From: Gloeocapsopsis sp. IPPAS B-1203
GTDB taxonomy: Bacteria > Cyanobacteriota > Cyanobacteriia > Cyanobacteriales > Chroococcidiopsidaceae
Length of the DNA: 64,000 nucleotides
Reading direction: 5' to 3'
Assembly: GCF_002749975.1 (NCBI RefSeq)
Contig: NZ_PEIG01000010.1
Coordinates: 62,001-126,000, forward strand
The position numbers and the translations under genes are program-made. Under the pieces are notes generated by a model that was not told the DNA's origin, searched no databases, and saw nothing but the letters and a program-made list of their open reading frames with translations. Shown here piece by piece: positions 1 through 6,467 of this stretch. How positions within the stretch are numbered: the stretch's first letter is position 1; each line of letters opens with the position of its first letter.

Positions 1-1
1 T

Positions 2-244
2 GTCAATATTGAGCTAGAAGGAACTTTTGAGCAAACTCAAGCAATCATCCGCAACATTGAGCGGTTACAGCCTTTATTAATTGTTAAAGATTATCAATCA
101 TCCTTGGCACAAAGTGGCGACCAGCAAGCTGGTGTTATCCAGCCAGGAGGACCAGTCATTACAACATCTTTTCAGTTAGAGGCATTAATGCCAGCTAGCC
201 CTGCTGAAGCAGCATCAGCAGCAAGTAATCCAGAGCAACAGTAA
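2..244 (+). CDS. pilO: PilO-like type IV pilus inner-membrane protein, C-terminal end only
   Basis: An open frame enters from the left edge and gives 80 residues ending NPEQQ before TAA. The visible part starts VNIELEGTFEQTQ, contains a block reading RNIERLQPLLIVKDYQ and ends in an Ala/Ser-rich tail. This matches the C-terminal ferredoxin-like half of PilO, an inner-membrane alignment protein of the type IV pilus. The assignment rests mainly on position: cyanobacterial pilMNO genes normally lie directly before the secretin gene pilQ, which follows here on the same strand. The start and membrane segment lie outside the window. Confidence 0.75.
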   Translation, partial: VNIELEGTFEQTQAIIRNIERLQPLLIVKDYQSSLAQSGDQQAGVIQPGGPVITTSFQLEALMPASPAEAASAASNPEQQ

Positions 245-670
245 ACAGTAACTCGAAGACAGAAACAACACTTATTTTTATTTACGTTGTTGCGTAATTT
301 TTGCACAACTGTTTGTTATAAAATTATCTACCGTATTTTTACGGAAATCCGAAATTTGAATGCATAAAATTGTTATTTACTGTCGGTAAAATTGCTCTTG
401 GAGCTAAAGTACAAGTAGCGTTAATTTTTTTATATTTTGTGATATAAAATTAGCTGAAAATGATTAATACATTGGCAATTATTGATACTAGTTTAGCTAT
501 TGAAAGCTGCGTGAGAGAACTTTCAAAGTAATCTATCTATCACAATGATTAATCAGTTTAATATGATTTCTGTTTTTTCCAAGAAAGAATACATTACATT
601 TTCTACACAAAATTGAAGTGCAAATAGTTGAGCCGCAAATGCTACAGTTTCAAAGGCTGAGGAGAGAACA
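245..670. other. Long gap between pilO and pilQ with an AT-rich hairpin
   Basis: These 426 bases contain no coding frame I would accept. At 427-449 there is an AT-rich inverted repeat, TTTTATAT and ATATAAAA around a six-base loop, which could fold in RNA but is weak. The rest is AT-rich and presumably holds a promoter for pilQ. The gap is longer than I would expect inside a pilMNOQ operon, so pilQ may have its own promoter. Confidence 0.5.
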
Positions 671-2782
671 GTGAAACAGCTTCCAGGTAGTGGAATGATA
701 TTAGCTGGAGCAACCATCACGTTGCTAGCAGCGCAACCAGTGTGGGCAGCAGCAACACAAGTCACAGCAGTACGCCTGAATCCGACAAATCAGGGGTTGA
801 ATGTCATTTTAGAAACTGCTGCAGGCGATCGCCCGCAAATATTCACCAGTAGCCGAGGTAACGCCTTGGTTGCGGATATCATCAATACGCAGTTACGCAC
901 GCCACAAGGTAACAATTTTCGGCAAGATAACCCAGCACCAGGAATTAGCTCAGTCAGCGTCACTCAGCTTGATCAAAATAGCGTCCGGCTAGTTGTTACA
1001 GGAACTACTAACGCTCCTAGTAGCCAGCCTGCGGCTAAAACTGCTCAAGGAATTACCTTCAACATCAGTCCTGTATCAGGTGCACCTGTCGCCCAGCAAC
1101 CTCCTACAAATCAAACTCCCGCACCACAGCAACCACAACAAACACCTGCAAATCAAACTCCTGGAGTTCTTGTTCCTAATCCTGATGTCCAAATTCAAGG
1201 CGCACCTACACCACAGCCAGGAACACAAACGCCACCGCCTTTCTTACCACGAGCCGTTGCTCCACCTGTAGGCGATATTGCTGTTTCTAATGTAGATTCT
1301 TCTGCATCAACAATTGATTTAGAAACTACCGAACGCGTACCGCGCCTAGTACTGCGCGAAGCCCCTGTCAGAGAAGTCTTAGCCCTTCTTGCTCGTGCCG
1401 CTGGGCTTAACCTCGCGTTTAGTGCAGCCCCCGCACCTGGAACACAACAAGCACAAGCTGAGCCTACCCCTGGTGGTGAAGATGGACCAAGAATTTCTTT
1501 GGATATTGAAAACGAGTCAGTACAAGACGTTTTTAATTACGTCCTGCGCATCAGTGGACTACAAGCTAACCGCACTGGAAGGACAATTTTTGTTGCTCCC
1601 AGACTGACAAATGAAGCCCGTAACGTCATTGTTCGCAGCTTGCGCCTCAATCAAATCAATGTGAGCAGTGCTTTAAACTTTTTAGTTGCAATGGGCGCAG
1701 AAAGTGCTGTCAGCCGCGAAAGAGTTGTCACTAGCGTGAATGCTGTTCCTGTAGGTGGTTCGGCAACACCTGTCACCCAGACACAAACGAGTACAGAAAC
1801 CAGAGTCGAAACTCAGCGGATTGACTTTCAAGATTCGATACCACTTTTACGCGGTTTACAGGTAGTAGGAGATGAACGCACAAACTCTGTGAGCTTAATC
1901 GGTACTCCTCGCCAAGTTGAAATTGCTACTGAACAGTTAGTTCAAGTTGATTCGCGTCGCCGTCAAGTGGCTGTCAACGTCAAGATTGTTGATGTCAACC
2001 TGTTAGACACTAATCAGTTCAATACTAGTTTTTCTTTTGGGCTTGGTGACAACTTCTTTCAATTCAATAATGCAGGAAACGCCATTATTAATTTTGGCAG
2101 AAATACTTCGCCAGCAGGCTTTAGTGGCAACCAGCTACGAAATTTCACTAGCAGATTTCTAGCTCAGCTGGAAACCTCTATCGAAAATGGTTACGCCAAA
2201 ATCTTGACCGATCCAACTCTTACTGTACAGGAAGGACAAACAGCACAAGTAAACTTGACAACAGAAGTACCTGGAGGTATCCAAGTACAGTTTATTTCTC
2301 CTTCTGAAGGCGCTAATGCCATTCCTGTACGAACAGTAGATATCCGAGAGGCTGGTTTATCTCTTGCAATTCAAATTACTCGGATTGATGACAATGGTTT
2401 TGTGAACTTGTCTGTAGCACCTAGTGTATCTGCACCTACTCAGACATTAGACACCGGAGATGGTGGACTTGTTACTTTCTTGAGTACAAGAAGCTTTTCT
2501 TCAGGTCAAATTCGGCTACGCGATCGCCAAACTCTCGTTATTTCCGGCATCATTCAGGAATCTGATCGAGCCGAAGTTCGCAAAGTTCCTATTTTGGGTG
2601 ATATTCCGCTGCTAGGGGCACTCTTTAGAAGAACCAATAAGGTGAATCAACGTCAAGAGGTGATTGTATTACTCACGCCTCAAGTTTTGGATGACTCACA
2701 GAATGCCACGGCAGGTTACAACTATACTCCAAGCCCAGAGGTACGACAGATGCTAGAACGTCAAGGGTTTCAGTCTCGATGA
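671..2782 (+). CDS. pilQ: Type IV pilus secretin PilQ with AMIN domain
   Basis: PilQ forms the outer-membrane channel through which type IV pili leave the cell. The 703-residue product starts with a signal peptide ending near residue 27 (QPVWAAA), then an AMIN domain (about 30-110) that binds peptidoglycan, a Pro/Gln-rich linker (about 118-200), STN/secretin-N modules (about 220-430) and the secretin beta-barrel domain (about 480-690). The hallmark VPILGDIPLLGALFR sits near residue 640 and is followed by the strand EVIVLLTPQVL. The start is GTG at 671, preceded by GAGGAGAG. It follows the PilO-like gene after a 426-base gap. Length and order fit cyanobacterial PilQ well. Confidence 0.95.
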   Translation: MKQLPGSGMILAGATITLLAAQPVWAAATQVTAVRLNPTNQGLNVILETAAGDRPQIFTSSRGNALVADIINTQLRTPQGNNFRQDNPAPGISSVSVTQLDQNSVRLVVTGTTNAPSSQPAAKTAQGITFNISPVSGAPVAQQPPTNQTPAPQQPQQTPANQTPGVLVPNPDVQIQGAPTPQPGTQTPPPFLPRAVAPPVGDIAVSNVDSSASTIDLETTERVPRLVLREAPVREVLALLARAAGLNLAFSAAPAPGTQQAQAEPTPGGEDGPRISLDIENESVQDVFNYVLRISGLQANRTGRTIFVAPRLTNEARNVIVRSLRLNQINVSSALNFLVAMGAESAVSRERVVTSVNAVPVGGSATPVTQTQTSTETRVETQRIDFQDSIPLLRGLQVVGDERTNSVSLIGTPRQVEIATEQLVQVDSRRRQVAVNVKIVDVNLLDTNQFNTSFSFGLGDNFFQFNNAGNAIINFGRNTSPAGFSGNQLRNFTSRFLAQLETSIENGYAKILTDPTLTVQEGQTAQVNLTTEVPGGIQVQFISPSEGANAIPVRTVDIREAGLSLAIQITRIDDNGFVNLSVAPSVSAPTQTLDTGDGGLVTFLSTRSFSSGQIRLRDRQTLVISGIIQESDRAEVRKVPILGDIPLLGALFRRTNKVNQRQEVIVLLTPQVLDDSQNATAGYNYTPSPEVRQMLERQGFQSR

Positions 2783-2797
2783 AATGGGATTTCAAGC

Positions 2798-2822
2798 AGA
2801 GGTCAGAGGACGCTTCGCAAAC
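2798..2822 (+). repeat. GAGGTCAGAGG-type boundary repeat after pilQ
   Basis: The block AGAGGTCAGAGGACGCTTCG starts 15 bases after the pilQ stop. The same GAGGTCAGAGGACGC core recurs at 4545 after cobD. It is purine-rich on the sense strand of the gene it follows, like the other boundary repeats in this window. Confidence 0.7.
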
Positions 2823-2909
2823 TTATGCTTCAACTGCTATACACCCAGAAAAAAATGCAGAAATTTCTGCTTGATGAGTCTAGTCAACTGGAGATTTTAA
2901 GAACGTAAA

Positions 2910-2941
2910 AATCACAAAAATGCGATCGCATTTTTGTGATT
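2910..2941. terminator. Perfect 32-bp palindrome centred on a HIP1 site
   Basis: The 16-base half AATCACAAAAATGCGA is followed directly by its exact reverse complement, so the HIP1 octamer GCGATCGC is the centre of a perfect 32-bp palindrome. In RNA it would form a long hairpin whose 3' arm ends in a run of five U. It lies about 130 bases after the pilQ stop. A bidirectional terminator is the simplest reading; a protein-binding site is also possible. Confidence 0.6.
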
Positions 2942-3065
2942 ACTGGTTAATTTTTCCACTTTTTATGGGGAAAAATACCTAAAAAATGTTGAAATCTATA
3001 TAACTTAAAGGTTTCACCGATCCAGATTGAGCTAGCACGCCTTAGAATAGGGCATTGAAATATCG

Positions 3066-3112
3066 AGCCTAGGAGGTTTCAGCGATTGTCTTTAAATGAA
3101 ACCTCCTAGGCT
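3066..3112. repeat. 16-bp inverted repeat upstream of the HU gene
   Basis: The arms AGCCTAGGAGGTTTCA (3066-3081) and TGAAACCTCCTAGGCT (3097-3112) are perfect reverse complements around a 15-base loop. Allowing one bulge, two more pairs extend the base. The left arm contains AGGAGGT, like a Shine-Dalgarno sequence, and the right arm contains CCTCCT, like the 16S rRNA tail. It ends 72 bases before the HU start, has no T-run, and could act as an operator or a 5' leader structure. Confidence 0.6.
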
Positions 3113-3184
3113 ACGAGCTGAGTATCCCAAAACCTGATACTTGGCAGTTTCGTTAAATCTCATATGTACTCTAAGGAGATCCAC

Positions 3185-3469
3185 ATGAACAAAGGTGAAT
3201 TAGTAGATGCGATCGCAGACAAGGCGAGTGTCACCAAAAAGCAAGCCGATGCAGTCTTAACCGCAGCTTTAGAAACAATCATCGAAGCTGTTTCTTCTGG
3301 CGATAAAGTGACTCTGGTAGGTTTCGGTTCATTTGAGCCACGCGAGCGTAAAGCCCGTGAAGGTCGTAACCCAAAAACGGGTGATAAAATGGATATCCCA
3401 GCAACAAAAGTGCCTGCATTTTCGGCTGGGAAGCTTTTCAGAGAAAAAGTTTCACCGGACAAAGACTAG
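3185..3469 (+). CDS. hup: Histone-like DNA-binding protein HU
   Basis: HU is a small dimeric protein that bends and packages DNA in the nucleoid. The 94-residue product begins MNKGELVDAIADKASVTKKQ and carries the family signature GFGSFEPRERKAREGRNPKT near residues 46-65, which forms the base of the DNA-binding arms, and ends with the C-terminal helix SAGKLFREKV. I chose the ATG at 3185 over an in-frame ATG at 3164, because AAGGAG at 3173-3178 lies six bases before it and the protein then matches the usual HU length. A long inverted repeat (3066-3112) precedes it and may take part in control. Confidence 0.95.
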   Translation: MNKGELVDAIADKASVTKKQADAVLTAALETIIEAVSSGDKVTLVGFGSFEPRERKAREGRNPKTGDKMDIPATKVPAFSAGKLFREKVSPDKD

Positions 3470-3492
3470 TAAGGCTACAACACACATATTTG

Positions 3493-4605
3493 ATGCGACC
3501 TACTCACGGGGGAAATTTAGTCTGGGCAGCAGCCGTTGCTGGCTGTTCCCCTAGCGAGATTCTGGATTTTTCTGCAAGTATTAACCCTTTGGGACCACCA
3601 AAGAGTGCGATCGCTGCTATTCAAGCGCATCTAGGCGAACTAGGCGCTTATCCAGACCCCAATTATTGGGAACTCCGCACTGCGTTAGGTCAATGGCATC
3701 AATTACCACCCGAATGGATTCTGCCGGGGAATGGCTCGGCAGAATTGCTTACCTGGGCGGGCTGGGATTTGGCACAACTTACCAAAACTTTCTTATCTAC
3801 CCCAGCCTTTGCTGATTACTACCGCGCTTTGAAGGCTTTTGGTGCGAAAGTACAGGAATGTCCTTTGGAGTTGGAGAAACTAGAGGACAGGCAAGATGCC
3901 TGCCCCACTTTTTCTAATTCTTTAGAGTGCGGTTTACTTTTGAATAATCCTCACAATCCTACGGGGCAGATGTTTTTACGAGAAAAAATTCTGCCTTATC
4001 TTGAGCAATTTGCTTTAGTTGTCGTGGATGAAGCATTTATGGATTTTCTGCCACCAGAACAAGAACAAAGCTTGATTTGTGTGGTACAAGAATATCCAAA
4101 TTTGGTAATTTTGCGATCGCTGACTAAATTTTATAGTTTACCTGGGCTGCGGCTAGGATATGCGATCGCTCACCCAGATCGCTTACAAAGCTGGCAACAA
4201 CGGCGCGATCCGTGGTCGATTAATACGCTTGCTGCGGCGGCGGCTGTTGCGGTAATTCAAGACCGCGAGTTTCAACAGCGAACCTGGAAATGGCTGCCAT
4301 CTGCAAGAATAGAACTGTTTGAGGGTTTATCTCAAATATCAGGTTTGCGACCATATCAAAGTAGTGCTAATTTCTTACTCGTGCAGACTGAACACTTAAG
4401 TTCTACCTTGCAAGAAAAGTTACTACAGCATGACCAAATTTTAATTCGCGATTGTCTGAGTTTTCCCACATTAGGCGATCGCTTTTTCCGCGTAGCAGTA
4501 CGTTCAGAGGTAGAGAATAAACGTTTATTACAGGCATTGAAGGAGAGGTCAGAGGACGCTGGCGCAGACCTTCGGTTCAGAGGTCAGAGGTCAGGGGGAG
4601 TTTAG
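3493..4605 (+). CDS. cobD: CobD-like threonine-phosphate decarboxylase (PLP, HisC family) with repeat-derived segments
   Basis: The product is a fold-type I PLP enzyme of the HisC/CobD group. CobD decarboxylates L-threonine O-3-phosphate to aminopropanol phosphate for the cobalamin side chain. Support comes from the N-terminal HGGNLVWAA, DFSASINPLGPP, the NNPHNPTG loop, and the PLP-lysine context SLTKFYSLPGLRLGYA. A histidinol-phosphate aminotransferase role cannot be excluded. I use ATG 3493 rather than TTG 3490. Two stretches look foreign to the family: an internal LEDRQDACPTF segment encoded by a palindromic repeat at about 3885-3908, and the last 20 or so residues (ERSEDAGADLRFRGQRSGGV), encoded by the GAGGTCAGAGG repeat. 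The stop overlaps the converging pseudogene by 15 bases. Confidence 0.8.
   Translation: MRPTHGGNLVWAAAVAGCSPSEILDFSASINPLGPPKSAIAAIQAHLGELGAYPDPNYWELRTALGQWHQLPPEWILPGNGSAELLTWAGWDLAQLTKTFLSTPAFADYYRALKAFGAKVQECPLELEKLEDRQDACPTFSNSLECGLLLNNPHNPTGQMFLREKILPYLEQFALVVVDEAFMDFLPPEQEQSLICVVQEYPNLVILRSLTKFYSLPGLRLGYAIAHPDRLQSWQQRRDPWSINTLAAAAAVAVIQDREFQQRTWKWLPSARIELFEGLSQISGLRPYQSSANFLLVQTEHLSSTLQEKLLQHDQILIRDCLSFPTLGDRFFRVAVRSEVENKRLLQALKERSEDAGADLRFRGQRSGGV
3885..3908 (+). repeat. Small palindromic element inside cobD
   Basis: The sequence GACAGGCAAGATGCCTGCCC contains the inverted arms AGGCA and TGCCT around AGA. A related string, AGGCAAGATGTCC, lies between genes near 34291. Here it is read in frame as DRQDACP, between the conserved strand and the NNPHNPTG loop of the CobD-like enzyme, so it is probably an in-frame repeat insertion. 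Confidence 0.55.
4545..4598 (+). repeat. GAGGTCAGAGG repeat block, left flank of four-helix-bundle gene
   Basis: Two copies of GAGGTCAGAGG (4545 and 4580) flank ACGCTGGCGCAGACC and end in TCAGGGGG. The block encodes the tail of the CobD-like protein and also the stop region of the converging pseudogene. A pyrimidine-rich counterpart at 5023-5053 is roughly its reverse complement, so the pseudogene sits between inverted repeat blocks. Confidence 0.65.
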
Positions 4606-4966
4606 CTTTGCTTTGAGTGTTCTTTGCAAACCGCGAAGCATTCTACCTGCTTCCTCCATTTTGAGTAGAAGCAGTTGCGAGTCATGACTACTTATATATT
4701 TAAATTTTTGTGCTAGGAGTAATTGTGTTTCCAATTCTGCTAGTGAACCTAACGCTATAGATAATAAAGTGTAAAAATTCCTTTGTAGAATCTCTTGTAT
4801 GCCCTTCTGCTATGTTGGAAGGAATTGAAACAGCAGCTTTTTGTAATTGATTTGTTAAACCGTAAGTTTCTTGCTTAGGAAAACTTTGTGTCAAAAGATA
4901 AACTTGTTCAGCAATATCCATACTGTTCTGCCAAACCTTCAAATCTTTATAACTAAAACTACCCAT
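4591..4966 (-). pseudogene. Frameshifted four-helix-bundle protein (23S rRNA IVP / S23 family)
   Basis: Translation from ATG 4966 gives MGSFSYKDLKVWQNSMDIAE and continues through PKQETYGL and PSNIAEGHTRDSTKE to HF. One extra base near 4765 then shifts the frame; in the next frame the expected LSIALGSLAELETQLLLAQ continues to a TGA at 4591-4593. The reconstructed protein is about three quarters identical, by eye, to the intact gene at 45256-45621. The family is named after proteins encoded in intervening sequences of 23S rRNA genes; its biochemical role is uncertain. The gene is antisense to both neighbours and lies between inverted repeat blocks. A sequencing error could mimic the frameshift. 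Confidence 0.85.
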
Positions 4967-5022
4967 AAAATAAGAATATTCATTTTTATTGTTATATATT
5001 ATACCATACATTTCAGCATTAA

Positions 5023-5053
5023 CCCTGACCTTTGACCCCCGACACCCGACCTC
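5023..5053 (+). repeat. Pyrimidine-rich boundary repeat, right flank of the pseudogene
   Basis: CCCTGACCTTTGACCCCCGA followed by CACCCGACCTC ends seven bases before the start of the flavoprotein gene. A close relative lies at 23409-23438, just before another start codon. In reverse complement it resembles the GAGGTCAGAGG blocks found after genes. Confidence 0.65.
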
Positions 5054-5060
5054 TTTTCCA

Positions 5061-6467
5061 ATGACAATTGACTACGATGTCGTAATTATTGGCGGTAGCC
5101 TTGCAGGACGCTACGCAGCGATTCTCGCAACTCAATTTGAAGCTAAAGTGGCGCTAGTAGAATCTCCGCAGCAAGAGATTTTTGCTCATCTTTTGACACC
5201 GTATGCTTTAACCTGTTTAGGAAAATTGCGGCAGCAGTGTAGTGATATAGCATTGGGTGCAGTTAACACAAGTACTGTACAGTGGGCAGAAATAATGCAA
5301 GGAGTTAAGGGCGTTGTCGCTAATACCGAAGAACAATATTCCCCTGCTGTTTTAGCCGCATTGGGAGTTGATTTGATTTCTGGTATTGGGCAGTTTGAAC
5401 ACACTTCTACACTGACTTTTAATGTAAATCGGCGTCAATTGCGATCGCGTAATTTTTTACTTGCAACTAATTCTCGTCCTGTCATTCCCCATATTGAAGG
5501 ATTAGAAGCAACAGGTTACTATACAACTTCAGATATTTTACCTGTTCTAAATTCTGCTAACCTGCCGACTCGATGGGTGATTATGGGCGGCGATCCATCT
5601 GGAATTCAAATGGCGCAAATCTTCACGCGCTTTGGTTTAGATGTGACTTTAATCGTCAGACATTCGCGCATTCTTCCTCAAGAAGATCCAGAAATTACGC
5701 AATTAATTCAAGCTGCATTGGAAGCTGAAGGTGTCCGCATCCTGACAGCAACACCTGTGAGTCAAATCAAGCAGATTCAAGGTAAAAAATGGGTGCAAGC
5801 CGGAAATCAAGCAATTGAAACTGATGAGATTTTATTGTGTGCTGGACAACAGCCAGATCTAGTGCATCTTAACTTGGAAGCAGTGGGCGTGCGCTCGCAC
5901 CGTAATCGTCTGGTGTTAAACGCGAAACTGCAAACAACACACCCTCGAATCTATGCTTGTGGTGATGCAATTGGCGGTTATTCGTTTCCGAACATTGCTA
6001 ATTATGAAGCGGCCATCGCCCTCAAAAATAGTTTGTTTTTCCCAAGACATCGAGTAGACTATAGCAGCATTCCTTGGGCAGTTTTTTGCGATCCTCAGTT
6101 AGCAAGAGTAGGATTGACAGAAAGACAAGCCCGACGTGGTTATGGTGATGTAGTGGTGTTGCGACAGTATTTCAAAAGCGTAACGGCGGCTCAATTGGAA
6201 ATGGTAACAACTGGAGTCTGTCAAGTCGTACTTTTACCAACTGGAGAAATCGTCGGTGCTACTATTGTAGGTTCCTATGCCGCAGAATTGATTCACGTTT
6301 TTGGCTTGGCGATCGCCCAACGAATGAAAATTGATAAAATTGCTCAGCTTGCTCCGGTTTATCCGAGTTTTGCGGAAATTTTTGAGCAAGTCGCTATTTT
6401 GGCGTATCAATCACACCTAATTCGTCCTTCGATTTTGGATCGGTTTTTATCTTTGTGGCGTCGTTAA
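5061..6467 (+). CDS. Lpd/MerA-like pyridine nucleotide flavoprotein lacking the CxxxxC active site
   Basis: The 468-residue product has the three-part fold of the dihydrolipoamide dehydrogenase/mercuric reductase family: an FAD Rossmann motif at the start (DYDVVIIGGSLAGRYAA), a second dinucleotide motif near residue 175 (VIMGGDPSGIQMA), an FAD motif IYACGDAIGG, and the C-terminal dimerisation domain from about 345 (PVYPSFAEIFEQVA near the end). The N-terminal helix that normally holds the redox pair CxxxxC instead reads QEIFAHLLTPYALTC, so thiol-disulfide chemistry of the usual kind is unlikely. I start at ATG 5061, because an upstream extension would be repeat-encoded. It may be an NAD(P)H-dependent oxidoreductase of unknown acceptor. 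Its stop overlaps the converging gene by four bases. Confidence 0.8.
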   Translation: MTIDYDVVIIGGSLAGRYAAILATQFEAKVALVESPQQEIFAHLLTPYALTCLGKLRQQCSDIALGAVNTSTVQWAEIMQGVKGVVANTEEQYSPAVLAALGVDLISGIGQFEHTSTLTFNVNRRQLRSRNFLLATNSRPVIPHIEGLEATGYYTTSDILPVLNSANLPTRWVIMGGDPSGIQMAQIFTRFGLDVTLIVRHSRILPQEDPEITQLIQAALEAEGVRILTATPVSQIKQIQGKKWVQAGNQAIETDEILLCAGQQPDLVHLNLEAVGVRSHRNRLVLNAKLQTTHPRIYACGDAIGGYSFPNIANYEAAIALKNSLFFPRHRVDYSSIPWAVFCDPQLARVGLTERQARRGYGDVVVLRQYFKSVTAAQLEMVTTGVCQVVLLPTGEIVGATIVGSYAAELIHVFGLAIAQRMKIDKIAQLAPVYPSFAEIFEQVAILAYQSHLIRPSILDRFLSLWRR

